64,000 bases of DNA from the NCBI GenBank assembly GCA_017305455.1, contig JAFKKO010000118.1:1-64000 (forward strand). Direction: 5' to 3'. The translations under genes and the position numbers were made by a program. The notes under the pieces are model-generated. The model saw only the letters and a program-made list of their open reading frames with translations, did no database searches and was not told where the DNA came from. Shown here one piece after another: positions 37,921-46,164 of this stretch. Position 1 is the first letter of the stretch. Each line of letters begins with the position of its first letter. The DNA comes from Hyphomicrobiales bacterium (lineage in GTDB: Bacteria > Pseudomonadota > Alphaproteobacteria > Rhizobiales > Xanthobacteraceae).

Positions 37921-40620
37921 TCAGTGTTTGGAAAGATCCAGCGAGACCAGACACAGATCGAGGTCCTCCGCGCTGGTCTTCACATCGAAGCCGAGCTTGC
38001 GGCACATATCCAGCATGGTGGTGTTTTCCTGCAGCACCTCGCCGGAAATCCGCTTCAACCCCTCGGCGCGGGCGTAGTCGATCATCAACTCCATCAGCAC
38101 CCAGCCAAGGCCGCGCCCCTTCAGATCGGAGCGCAGCAGGATGGCGTATTCGCCGGTCTCGTAGATCGAGTCGGAATGAATCCGCACCGCGCCGATCATC
38201 TCGCGGGTGTGTTCGTCCAGCGCAATGAACGCCATGGCCCGGGCGTAATCGATCTGCGTCAGGCGGGCGATGAAGGAATGGCTGAAATCCCGCATCGAGG
38301 AGAAGAACCGCAGCCGCAGATCTTCCGCCGTGATATGGTGGAAGAACTCAAGCAGCAGCGGCTCGTCGTCCGGCCGCATCGGCCGGATCAGGACCTCCCA
38401 GCCGTCCCTCAGCGTCATGCGGCGCTGCCATTCGGACGGATAGGGCCGCACGGCGAAATTAGCGTTGCCGGGACCGGAGAATTTGCGCTCGGCGGCGCCG
38501 ACCGCGACGCGCACGTCGACCGCCAGCACGCCGTTCTGGTCGGCCAGCAGCGGATTGATGTCGAGCTCGTGCACCTGCGGCACGTCGGCGGCGAGCTGCG
38601 CCAGCTTGACCAGCGTCAGCGCGACCTCGTCCTCCTTCACCGCCGGCACGTCGCGATAGGCGCGCAGCAGGCGCGAGACGCGGGTGCGGCCGATCAGGTC
38701 GCGCGCCAGCACCATATCGAGCGGCGGCAGCGCCAGCGCCTTGTCGTTGATCACCTCGACGGCGGTGCCGCCGCGGCCGAACACGATCACCGGACCGAAG
38801 GTCGGGTCGGTGGCGATGCCGAGAATGAGTTCGCGCGCCTTGGTCCGCAGCACCATCGGTTGCACGATGAAACCGGACAGATGCGCGTCGGGCCGCCGCT
38901 CCTTGGCGCGCGCCAGAATCTCGGCGGCGGCGGCGCGCACCGCATCCGCGCTGGTGAGGTTGAGCACCACGCCGCCGATGTCGGATTTGTGGACGATGTC
39001 GCGCGACAGCACTTTCAGCACCACGGTCTGGCCCTGCGCGAAGAACGGCGCGGCGAGCTTCGCCGCCTCGTCGGCGTCGGCTGCCGCCAGCGTCGCCACC
39101 ATCGGAATCTGGTAGAGGTCGAACAGGCGCTTGATCTCGATCGGGTCGAGCCAGCGGCGGCCATCGGCCACCGCCGCGGTGACCACGGCGCGGGCGGCCT
39201 CGGGGTCCGGCTCGAAATCCGCCGGCAGGCTGGGCGGCACCTCGGCCAGAGCCTCCACCACCTCGCGGTGATGCACGAGATGCATGAAGCCGCGCGCTGC
39301 GTCGTCCTCGGTCGGATAGCTCGGGATCGCGGCGTCGTTGAACACCTTGTTGATCGCTTCGTCCGCGCCGACCCACACCGCCATCACCGGCTTGTCCGAG
39401 GTACGCTTCTCGCGGTCGGCGGCGACGAGGCGCGCCACCGTCACGGCGATATCGCTGGCCTTGGCGATCGCGGTCTGCACGTTCATCACCAGCACGGCGT
39501 CGTTGTCCGGATCGGCGAGCAACACCTTGAGCGCGGCGGCGTAACGCGCCGCATTGGCGTCGCCGACAATGTCGATCGGATTGGCCTTCGACCATGTCGG
39601 CGGCAACACCGCATCGAGCCGCGCGCAGGTCTCCGGCGAGAGCGTCGCCGGGATGCCGCCGAGTTCGACCAGACGATCGACCGCGAGCACGCCGATGCCG
39701 CCGCCATTGGTCAGGATCGCCAGACGCTTGCCCTGCGGCGGCCGGACCCGGCCCAGCGTCTCGGCGCAATCGAACAATTCGCGCAGGCTGAACACGCGCA
39801 GGATGCCGGCGCGGCGGAACGCGGCGTCATACACCGCATCCGATCCCGCCAGCGCGCCGGTATGCGTCGCCGCCGCCTTGGCGCCCTGCGCCATGCGGCC
39901 GGACTTCACCACCACGATCGGCTTGACGCGGGCTGCGGCGCGCGCCGCCGACATGAATTTGCGGGCGTTCTTGATCGCCTCGATATAAAGCAGGATCGCA
40001 TCGGTCCGCGGATCGAGCGCGAAGAAATCCAGAAGGTCGGCGATATCGACGTCGAGTTGATCGCCGATCGAGACGATGCCGGAGAAGCCGACGCCCTCCT
40101 GCGCGCCCCAGTCCACCATGCCGGTGGCGATGGCGCCTGATTGCGAAATCAGCGCGAGGTTGCCGCGGCTCGCCATGCTGGCGGCGAAACTGGCGTTGAG
40201 ATTGACGCCCGGCATCATCACGCCGAGGCAGTTCGGACCGATCAGCCGCATGCCGTAAGCGCGCGCGGCCGCATTGGTGCGCTCGGCGAGCGAACCCGGA
40301 CCATGGCCGAGGCCGGCGGTAACGATCACCGCGCCGGCGACCCCGCGCCGTGCCGCTTCGGCAATGATGTCCGGCACCTGCGGCGCGGGCGCGGTCACCA
40401 CGATGAGATCGGGAACGAACGGCAGTGCAGCAAGATTCGGCACGGTCGCCACACCGTCGATCTGCGGGTAGCGCGGATTGACCACGCCGAACCCGCCGGC
40501 AAACCCCGCGGTACGCAGGTTGTTGAGGATCGCGCGCCCGACCGATCCCTGGCGCGGGCTTGCTCCGATCAGCGCCACCGCTTGCGGCGCCAGCACGTTG
40601 TTCAGGCGATAGGTTGACAT
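37921..40620 (-). CDS. Pat-type protein acetyltransferase (CoA-binding/ATP-grasp/GNAT fusion)
   Basis: A large protein of 899 residues from the ATG at 40620. The CoA-binding domain (about 8-135, VALIGASPRQGSVGRAIL) and succinyl-CoA-ligase-like domains (about 145-460) resemble the alpha part of ADP-forming acetyl-CoA synthetase. An ATP-grasp domain (about 485-690) and a C-terminal GNAT domain (about 730-890, with LRSDLKGRGLGWVLMELMIDYARAEG) follow. This is the Pat/PatZ architecture, which acetylates lysines of acyl-CoA synthetases. The histidine phosphorylation site of true ligases was not verified. It stands alone. Confidence 0.9.
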   Translation of the reverse strand: MSTYRLNNVLAPQAVALIGASPRQGSVGRAILNNLRTAGFAGGFGVVNPRYPQIDGVATVPNLAALPFVPDLIVVTAPAPQVPDIIAEAARRGVAGAVIVTAGLGHGPGSLAERTNAAARAYGMRLIGPNCLGVMMPGVNLNASFAASMASRGNLALISQSGAIATGMVDWGAQEGVGFSGIVSIGDQLDVDIADLLDFFALDPRTDAILLYIEAIKNARKFMSAARAAARVKPIVVVKSGRMAQGAKAAATHTGALAGSDAVYDAAFRRAGILRVFSLRELFDCAETLGRVRPPQGKRLAILTNGGGIGVLAVDRLVELGGIPATLSPETCARLDAVLPPTWSKANPIDIVGDANAARYAAALKVLLADPDNDAVLVMNVQTAIAKASDIAVTVARLVAADREKRTSDKPVMAVWVGADEAINKVFNDAAIPSYPTEDDAARGFMHLVHHREVVEALAEVPPSLPADFEPDPEAARAVVTAAVADGRRWLDPIEIKRLFDLYQIPMVATLAAADADEAAKLAAPFFAQGQTVVLKVLSRDIVHKSDIGGVVLNLTSADAVRAAAAEILARAKERRPDAHLSGFIVQPMVLRTKARELILGIATDPTFGPVIVFGRGGTAVEVINDKALALPPLDMVLARDLIGRTRVSRLLRAYRDVPAVKEDEVALTLVKLAQLAADVPQVHELDINPLLADQNGVLAVDVRVAVGAAERKFSGPGNANFAVRPYPSEWQRRMTLRDGWEVLIRPMRPDDEPLLLEFFHHITAEDLRLRFFSSMRDFSHSFIARLTQIDYARAMAFIALDEHTREMIGAVRIHSDSIYETGEYAILLRSDLKGRGLGWVLMELMIDYARAEGLKRISGEVLQENTTMLDMCRKLGFDVKTSAEDLDLCLVSLDLSKH

Positions 40621-40882
40621 CTGATCACAGAAATGGCGCGGGTCGGCTGCATGTCCCGGCAAGGTTTGCATGCATTATGCCAGAAATCATGACCCGCGTT
40701 CCATCCTTCTTCCACTTTGACACTAACGTCTCGCAGCAACGGCCATGATTCCATCACATCCCTGCATGAAGCTTTTGGTCTGCGACGAAAAGACCGTCAC
40801 GAACGATTCTATTGTTGAGCCCCATCAAAGTCCTGTCACGTTATTCGGGAATGATCGAAACATTAACAGCCGGAGGCCGACG

Positions 40883-41278
40883 ATGCTCAAGCTGCAGGCA
40901 ATTCCCGAGACGGACGAGGCCCCGCTCCCCGAGGAGACCACGCCGCTTGCCGATGCGACCGAGCGCGGGCTGGAGCTGATGCTGGCCGCACAGCAGGCCA
41001 TGTTCGAGGAGATCGTCCATACCCGCGATGACGCGATCGAGCATGCCATGGTGCAGGCCCGCGTGTCCGCCGAACTGATCTCGAAGATCGCCGGTGCGCA
41101 TTCGGTCAAGGACGTCGTGAACGCCTGGAGCGAATGCAGTCAGCATCAGATCGACGTGCTGACGCAAGACAGCCAGCGCGCCATGGGTCATCTCCGCAAT
41201 CTGGTGGAATGCTCGTTCGCCCTCGCACACGCGGCGACGCGGTCCGGCCCCGGCCAGCCCGCGTCCGGCCCGTCATGA
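40883..41278 (+). CDS. Phasin-like helical protein
   Basis: A 131-residue protein starting at the ATG at 40883 after a GGAGG ribosome site. A short acidic N-tail (PETDEAPLPEETTPL) leads into a helical region ATERGLELMLAAQQAMFEEIVHTRDDAIEHAMVQARVSAELISKIAGAHSVKDVVNAWSECSQHQIDVLTQDSQRAMGHLRNLVE. This resembles the Phasin_2 family that coats polyhydroxyalkanoate granules. No PHA synthase is adjacent, so a granule role is inferred. Its stop codon abuts that of the convergent transporter gene (TCATGA). Confidence 0.65.
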   Translation: MLKLQAIPETDEAPLPEETTPLADATERGLELMLAAQQAMFEEIVHTRDDAIEHAMVQARVSAELISKIAGAHSVKDVVNAWSECSQHQIDVLTQDSQRAMGHLRNLVECSFALAHAATRSGPGQPASGPS

Positions 41279-42385
41279 CAGCGCGGGCGCGTCGGCCGGC
41301 TGCATGAAGCGGCGCAGGTTGCGCCAGTTGCTGACAACGAGCCCGGCGGCGGTCGCGCCCCAGGCCGCCAGCGCGACCCAGACCATCACCTGCGAGATCG
41401 AGCGCAGCGGCGAGAACTCGGCCGCGAGCGACAGCCGCAGGCTCGCCAGCGCATACATGCCGAGCGGGAACACCAGGCTCCACAGCATCGGGTTGTAGCC
41501 GATCGGCACACGGCAGACGATGTGCTTCCACAAGCCGAACAGGATCAGCATGGGAATCCACCAGGTGCCCCAGGCCCAGATGATCAGCGTCATGGCGTCG
41601 ATGAACGGGCGCATCGCCTGCAGGAAGGGCAGCCCGCTGTCGGTCATGATCAGGGTCGAGCCGGCATTGGTCGAGATCGCGGCCGCGCCCATCACCACCC
41701 AGAGCAGCGGCGTGATGTCGTCGGTGCCGACATCGAAGAAGAAGATGCGGTGCGCGAACAGAACGATGAAGATGCCGTAGAGCCCGAGCCCGACGCCCCA
41801 CAGCATGTGAATCAGCACGAACACCGAGCGGCTGAGATCGCCCATCGCCGGCGCGACCAGCGTGCCGAGAATGACCAGGGATTCGGTGCCGACGATCGCG
41901 ATCAGCCAGCCGCCATGCACGACGTTGGCGCCCTGCGTGGTGTTGATGAAGATGAGAACGCCGAAACTGAAATAGATCAGGAAGAACCACATCGCGAGCG
42001 CGAACAGCCACAGGCCGAGCGCGGCGGTGGCGTAGCCGCGCAGATGCAGGCCGACGCCGAATACATCGGTGCCGGCGACGATGGTGAAGAACGCGAACAC
42101 AAGGCGCGGATTGACGAGATCGGCGTACAATGCTGTGCGAAAGCGCAGCAGCCGCCACAAAGTAACCGCCAGCAGCCAGGGATAGGCGAACAGGTTGACG
42201 GCAAACAGCGCGGCGGAATAATCGCGGAAGCCCTCGAAGAACAGCGCGTTGGAAATGATGCCGGTGGCCATCACCAGCGCGAAGCAGCCGGGATAAAGCG
42301 TCTCGATGCGGCGGTCGAGCCACGCCGCCACGCCTGGCGCTGATGCGCGCGAAGCCGGATCATTGCGAGGTTCGACAGATGGCAT
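41273..42385 (-). CDS. TDT-family transporter (TehA/SLAC1/Ssu1-like)
   Basis: A 370-residue protein with about ten hydrophobic spans, beginning MPSVEPRNDP at the ATG at 42385. Segments RRIETLYPGCFALVMATGIISNALFF (span 1) and LPFLQAMRPFIDAMTLIIWAWGTWWIPMLILFGLWKH fit the tellurite-resistance/dicarboxylate transporter family, which includes plant anion channels and fungal sulfite exporter Ssu1. Substrate is not predictable. A sulfite or other anion export role would suit the sulfur-oxidation genes 3 kb away, but that link is speculative. It overlaps the phasin-like gene by 6 bases, tail to tail. Confidence 0.85.
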   Translation of the reverse strand: MPSVEPRNDPASRASAPGVAAWLDRRIETLYPGCFALVMATGIISNALFFEGFRDYSAALFAVNLFAYPWLLAVTLWRLLRFRTALYADLVNPRLVFAFFTIVAGTDVFGVGLHLRGYATAALGLWLFALAMWFFLIYFSFGVLIFINTTQGANVVHGGWLIAIVGTESLVILGTLVAPAMGDLSRSVFVLIHMLWGVGLGLYGIFIVLFAHRIFFFDVGTDDITPLLWVVMGAAAISTNAGSTLIMTDSGLPFLQAMRPFIDAMTLIIWAWGTWWIPMLILFGLWKHIVCRVPIGYNPMLWSLVFPLGMYALASLRLSLAAEFSPLRSISQVMVWVALAAWGATAAGLVVSNWRNLRRFMQPADAPALS

Positions 42386-43297
42386 GTGCTTATGCTGAAG
42401 CTTGCCGGTGCGGCAGCCCAAACAACGGCGGCCGCGCCGGACTGTGACGTTCACCAAACGGCGAGGAAGGCCAGCTAGCTATGACATAGGGCCCGGCGCG
42501 ACGCAACGCCGGGCACGACCAACGCAAATAAGCGACGGCATGTTAGCGGAAAACCGGCGCCGAGGGGTTGCGGAATGTCAACGGCGCTTCCGTGCATGCG
42601 CATGCACGCCTCCAGCGCGCACCGACACATATATAATGTGTACTCTTTATATATATAATGTGCACCATTTCACGATGCGTCACCTTCAGCGCAGCAGTGC
42701 GGCGCGTGACCAACATCGCGGACGTGGCGGGATTGAGCTTCATCACTCGGCAATAAGTCTCAACCGCTTCGCTGTATTGACGAGCACCACACCGGAGCGC
42801 GCCGGACACGGCCACGACTTAACGTTGCTCTCACGGATCCTGGTCAATGGATCGAACAATCCTCGCACGATGATGCTCGCCCTTCGGCCGAGCCGCGGCT
42901 CGACTGCCGCATTCACCAATTCCGCGCGATGTGATCGCCGGCCTTGCGCGCTCCAGGCAGCTACCCTGGTTAAGCATAATGTCATGCTGCACGGCCGTTC
43001 AGGACCGTCCGGGCACCTCGCCGCCGAACCTCTCACAATTCCGGGAGGCATCGCGCTCCGGCTGCGCCTTCGAATGAAAAAACCAAAGCAGGCTTTTGTA
43101 ACGGCTGGGAATTTTGCGGTTTCAGCGACGTCACGAAACTTTCATCGGGGGCATTCCGCCTCCGCAGAAAAGCATTGCAGCTTTGCGGAAAGCTTGGTTA
43201 GCTACGTCCCCTTGGTTAAAGTTCGAATAAATTGCAGACCGATCTGTTCCGCTTAAAAATTGGTATCGCGTTGTTGGCACACCAGTAGGGGCGTATC
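42386..43297. other. Long regulatory gap with palindromes and AT-rich repeats
   Basis: A 912-base gap between divergent genes. It contains a perfect 16-base palindrome GTGCATGCGCATGCAC (42592-42607). Just after it is ACACAT-ATATA-ATGTGT (42625-42641) with a partly matching copy ATATATAATGTGCAC (42652-42665). A 284-codon frame crosses most of the gap, but its composition is unlike neighbouring proteins and it has no recognisable domain, so I do not call it. The lower GC of 42600-43280 suggests regulatory or acquired DNA. Confidence 0.5.
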
Positions 43298-44431
43298 ATG
43301 AGTATTGTAGGTCGCCTGATCTTTCATGAGAAACGGAGCGCGTTAGGTCAGCCACTCAGGCAACCAACGCATAATTCTCCGAACTATTCTGCAAACTCCG
43401 CCGCATCCAGCTTCATCTCAGCACATCCCGACAATAGCCCGAACTGCAGTCCACCGCTTTGCGACCCGCCGTCCGACGAAGCCCCTCATAGCGATCCGCC
43501 AAGTTGCGCACCGCCCGGCGGCTACCCAAAGCAGATTTCGCCAAGACAAACGGCCGACAAGCGGCCTCCTCCGAATTTCATCGGCACTCGTTGTACCCAG
43601 ACCTCATCTTCCGGACTTCGATCGACCCCGCCACGATCCGACAAGCGCGCCGGCCCACAGAGCTGCAAGCCCTCCGCGCAAGACGCGACATCTCCCCGGC
43701 ACTCGCGCTCTATCCGTATTCACGCTGACACATCGTCATCTCCGTCCGCCGAGGTCTCTCACCTCAAGACCGCCAACGGATTCGATCACGCGCCGGCGGC
43801 CGATGATAGACACGGCATCGTGGTCGTGCACCATCGCGCCATCTTCCGCGACTGCTTCGTGCGTTGTCTGGAGCTCTCCTATAAGAGCCACAACATCTTC
43901 GCGTTCGCCAACATCACCGCGTGGCGGCAATCCGGCAGCCAGAGCGCACGCGCGCCCGCGGTGATCGTGTTCTTCGTGGACGGCGTCGATGCCCAGAACA
44001 CCGAGGATCTGAGCTATCTCGAAACCGCAGCCGCGAACGTTCCGGTCGTGATCATGTCCGACATCGACGATGCCAACCACATCATGCGCGCTTTGAAGGG
44101 CGGCGCGCGCGGTTACATTCCGACCAGCCTGCCGTTCAATGTCGCGGTGGAAGCGGTCCGTCTGGTCGAGGCTGGCGGCATATTCGTGCCGGCAAGCAGC
44201 CTCGAGATCGATCGCGACAGGTCCGAGGCGACGCCGAAGGCGGCGGAGCTGCTGACGGAGCGGCAGATGATGGTGGCCGAAGCGCTGTGTCAGGGCATGG
44301 CCAACAAGCAGATCGCCTATGAGCTGCGCATGAGCGAGCACACGGTGAAGGTGCATCTGCGTCATATCATGCGCAAGCTGCACGCCCGCAACAGGACCGA
44401 AGTGGCGGTGCTGACCAAGGATTTTTTCTGA
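43298..44431 (+). CDS. LuxR-family response regulator with atypical receiver and long N-tail
   Basis: The C-terminal two thirds are a NarL-type regulator. A receiver-like domain (about 173-295) precedes a LuxR helix-turn-helix (about 312-372, LTERQMMVAEALCQGMANKQIAYELRMSEHTVKVHLRHIMRKLHARNRTEV). The receiver lacks the usual acidic pair (it reads VVHHRAIFRDC), and the phospho-Asp strand is VIVFFVDGVD, so phosphorylation is doubtful. The first 165 codons are Pro/Ser-rich with lower GC and no domain. The only upstream ATG is 43298, so either the tail is real or translation starts at a non-ATG codon near 43720-43790. Confidence 0.72.
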   Translation: MSIVGRLIFHEKRSALGQPLRQPTHNSPNYSANSAASSFISAHPDNSPNCSPPLCDPPSDEAPHSDPPSCAPPGGYPKQISPRQTADKRPPPNFIGTRCTQTSSSGLRSTPPRSDKRAGPQSCKPSAQDATSPRHSRSIRIHADTSSSPSAEVSHLKTANGFDHAPAADDRHGIVVVHHRAIFRDCFVRCLELSYKSHNIFAFANITAWRQSGSQSARAPAVIVFFVDGVDAQNTEDLSYLETAAANVPVVIMSDIDDANHIMRALKGGARGYIPTSLPFNVAVEAVRLVEAGGIFVPASSLEIDRDRSEATPKAAELLTERQMMVAEALCQGMANKQIAYELRMSEHTVKVHLRHIMRKLHARNRTEVAVLTKDFF

Positions 44432-44527
44432 CGGCTTGAGCGTCAACGCAAGCGACAACACCGATCGAGAGCCGCGGAATCGGAATCAACCGTCCGGCAC
44501 TGCGCTATGCGGCTGCGGCGGCTGTGC

Positions 44528-44848
44528 TCAGGCGCGTCCCTGAATCGGCATGGTGAGCAGTTCGTTGGCCGGTGGAGCCGAGGCCGCCATGCGGAAGATG
44601 GTCTGCAGCATGTCGATATCGCTCGCTCCCGCCGGCTGCCAGCCGCAGGGGCATTCGCCGCGCCGGTGGCTGTCCGCCACCTGCCGGTAAACCGCGCCGA
44701 GCGCGCCGGCCATCGCGCTCATCACCGCCATCGGCGTCAATCCCGATGCGTTGAGCGCGCGGCAGAACGCCGCCATCATCGCCTGATCGAGATCGGCGCG
44801 AACGCTCTCGCGATCCGCAATGTCCATCGGGGTCTGCCGCTCCAGCAT
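44528..44848 (-). CDS. Small protein of unknown function
   Basis: A 106-residue protein beginning MLERQTPMDIADRESVRADL at the ATG at 44848, chosen for its GGAGG ribosome site over an in-frame GTG at 44866. It has a central Ala/Met-rich helix (MAAFCRALNASGLTPMAVMSAMAGALGAVYRQVADSHRRG) and an ECPCGW segment with two cysteines. No family recognised. It is the last minus-strand gene before the sulfur island, about 180 bases from the pentapeptide-repeat gene, so it could belong to that transcript. Confidence 0.6.
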   Translation of the reverse strand: MLERQTPMDIADRESVRADLDQAMMAAFCRALNASGLTPMAVMSAMAGALGAVYRQVADSHRRGECPCGWQPAGASDIDMLQTIFRMAASAPPANELLTMPIQGRA

Positions 44849-45025
44849 CCGCTCCTCCCTCGTCACACCACGCCTGTTGGCACAGCGCGAGCAGTAAGGG
44901 GTTCAGGGATGAGGCTCAACACGTCACGGCCAAACTGGAATTAGAAGATCTCCAGCGGCGGCGCATTCATCGTCCGCCAGGGCCATTCACGCCGCCATGG
45001 AGCCGACAGATGCGCTGCGGGATCT

Positions 45026-45631
45026 TCAGGGCCAGCAGGGACCGCTCTTGGTATTGGGACAGGTCGTGGTGTCGTCGGACTTCGCGCCGGTGAAATCGGC
45101 CTCGCCGATATCCGCGAAGCTGAGGTCGGCCAGCGCAAGATCGGCGCCGCGAAGGTTCGCGAAAACCATTTGCGCCGAGAACAGATCTGCGCCGCGCAGA
45201 TTGGCGCCTTCGAGATCCGCTCCCTCGATGTCCGCCCGGCTGAAGCGTGCCTCGACCAGGCTGGCGGCCTTGAGGTTGGCGCCGGCCAGCGACGCCATGC
45301 CGAGGAAGGCGCCGTCGAGACTGGCCTTCTGAAGATTGGCGCCGCGCATATTGGCGTGCATCAGTTGGGTCTGAGCCAGATCGGCATCGTGCAGATCCGC
45401 CCCCTGCAGATCGATGCCATTGAGCGTCGCGCCGCGCAGATTGGCTTTCGCCAGCCGCGCCCGGTTGAGATCGAGCCCGGACAGATCCTCACCGGACAGA
45501 TCGCACCCCTCGCATGCTTTGGTTTTGACAAGCTGCTCGCGGGCAGCCGGATCGGCCGCGGCCGGCACGACGAACCAGACCGCGGCAAGCGCCGCGGCCA
45601 GAACCCCAGACTTCGTTTGCGATATCGTCAT
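45026..45631 (-). CDS. Exported pentapeptide-repeat protein
   Basis: A 201-residue protein from the ATG at 45631, with a signal peptide (MTISQTKSGVLAAALAAVWFVVPAAA). The mature part starts with a two-cysteine segment KACEGCDLSG (38-47). More than twenty A(D/N)LxX-type pentapeptides then run to about residue 185, forming a right-handed beta-helix. The tail has another cysteine pair (TTTCPNTKSGPCWP). It is 28 bases downstream of the 147-residue copper-handling candidate and is probably the last gene of the dehydrogenase operon. Role unknown; a scaffold or maturation factor is possible. Confidence 0.82.
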   Translation of the reverse strand: MTISQTKSGVLAAALAAVWFVVPAAADPAAREQLVKTKACEGCDLSGEDLSGLDLNRARLAKANLRGATLNGIDLQGADLHDADLAQTQLMHANMRGANLQKASLDGAFLGMASLAGANLKAASLVEARFSRADIEGADLEGANLRGADLFSAQMVFANLRGADLALADLSFADIGEADFTGAKSDDTTTCPNTKSGPCWP

Positions 45632-45659
45632 GCCATGCCGCCCCACCGGACCGCTCCGC

Positions 45660-46103
45660 TCAGTGCGATTTCAGCGCGAAACGCGCCTGCAACGGGTCCT
45701 CGCCCGGCAGCGTCACGTTGACCAGCACGCGCATGGCGCCGTGCTTGAGGTCCGGATTGCTGCCGCTCATTTCGTTCTTGGCCGCCGGTTTCAGCGGCAC
45801 GTTGATCCGCTTCTCGCCGATCGTGACGGTCGCGGCGCCGGTGGCCTTTTCCGTCCCCTGCGCGACATTGCCATGATCGGTCAGCCAGACCCGCACCTGG
45901 CCGTCCTTCACCACCAGCTCGACATGATAGTTGCCGGCCGCGCGCACCGAGCCGCCATGGTCGCCGACCATCTTGGCCATGTCTTCTTCCGAATGCGCCA
46001 GCGCGGGACGGAGCGACACTGCGCTCCACCCTGCAAGTCCAACGGCGATCGCCGCAGCGAACGCCTGCACCCGTACCCACCCCGACAGACCCGTTCCCTG
46101 CAT
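45660..46103 (-). CDS. Small periplasmic protein, candidate copper carrier
   Basis: A 147-residue exported protein starting at the ATG at 46103 (GGAGA site). After the signal peptide the mature chain would begin near AHSEEDMAKMVGDHGG (36-51), a His/Met/Asp-rich stretch suited to metal binding. The rest is beta-strand rich (NYHVELVVKDGQVRVWLTDHGNVAQG...RVLVNVTLPGEDPLQARFAL). It recalls the small metal-handling domains attached to CusB/CzcB-type adaptors. It is not CopC by motif. It lies between the thiocyanate dehydrogenase candidate and the pentapeptide gene, so delivery of copper to the enzyme is a reasonable guess. Confidence 0.6.
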   Translation of the reverse strand: MQGTGLSGWVRVQAFAAAIAVGLAGWSAVSLRPALAHSEEDMAKMVGDHGGSVRAAGNYHVELVVKDGQVRVWLTDHGNVAQGTEKATGAATVTIGEKRINVPLKPAAKNEMSGSNPDLKHGAMRVLVNVTLPGEDPLQARFALKSH

Positions 46104-46164
46104 CGCTGTTCTCCACGAGATTCCAGATGAATGCGGCACAGCCCGAAGGCTGTGCCGCGTCCGA

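Noticed and set aside
42402..43256. A 284-codon plus-strand frame in the gap after the TDT transporter.
   Set aside because: It has no ribosome site or domain, crosses palindromes and AT-rich repeats, and has a residue composition unlike coding DNA here.
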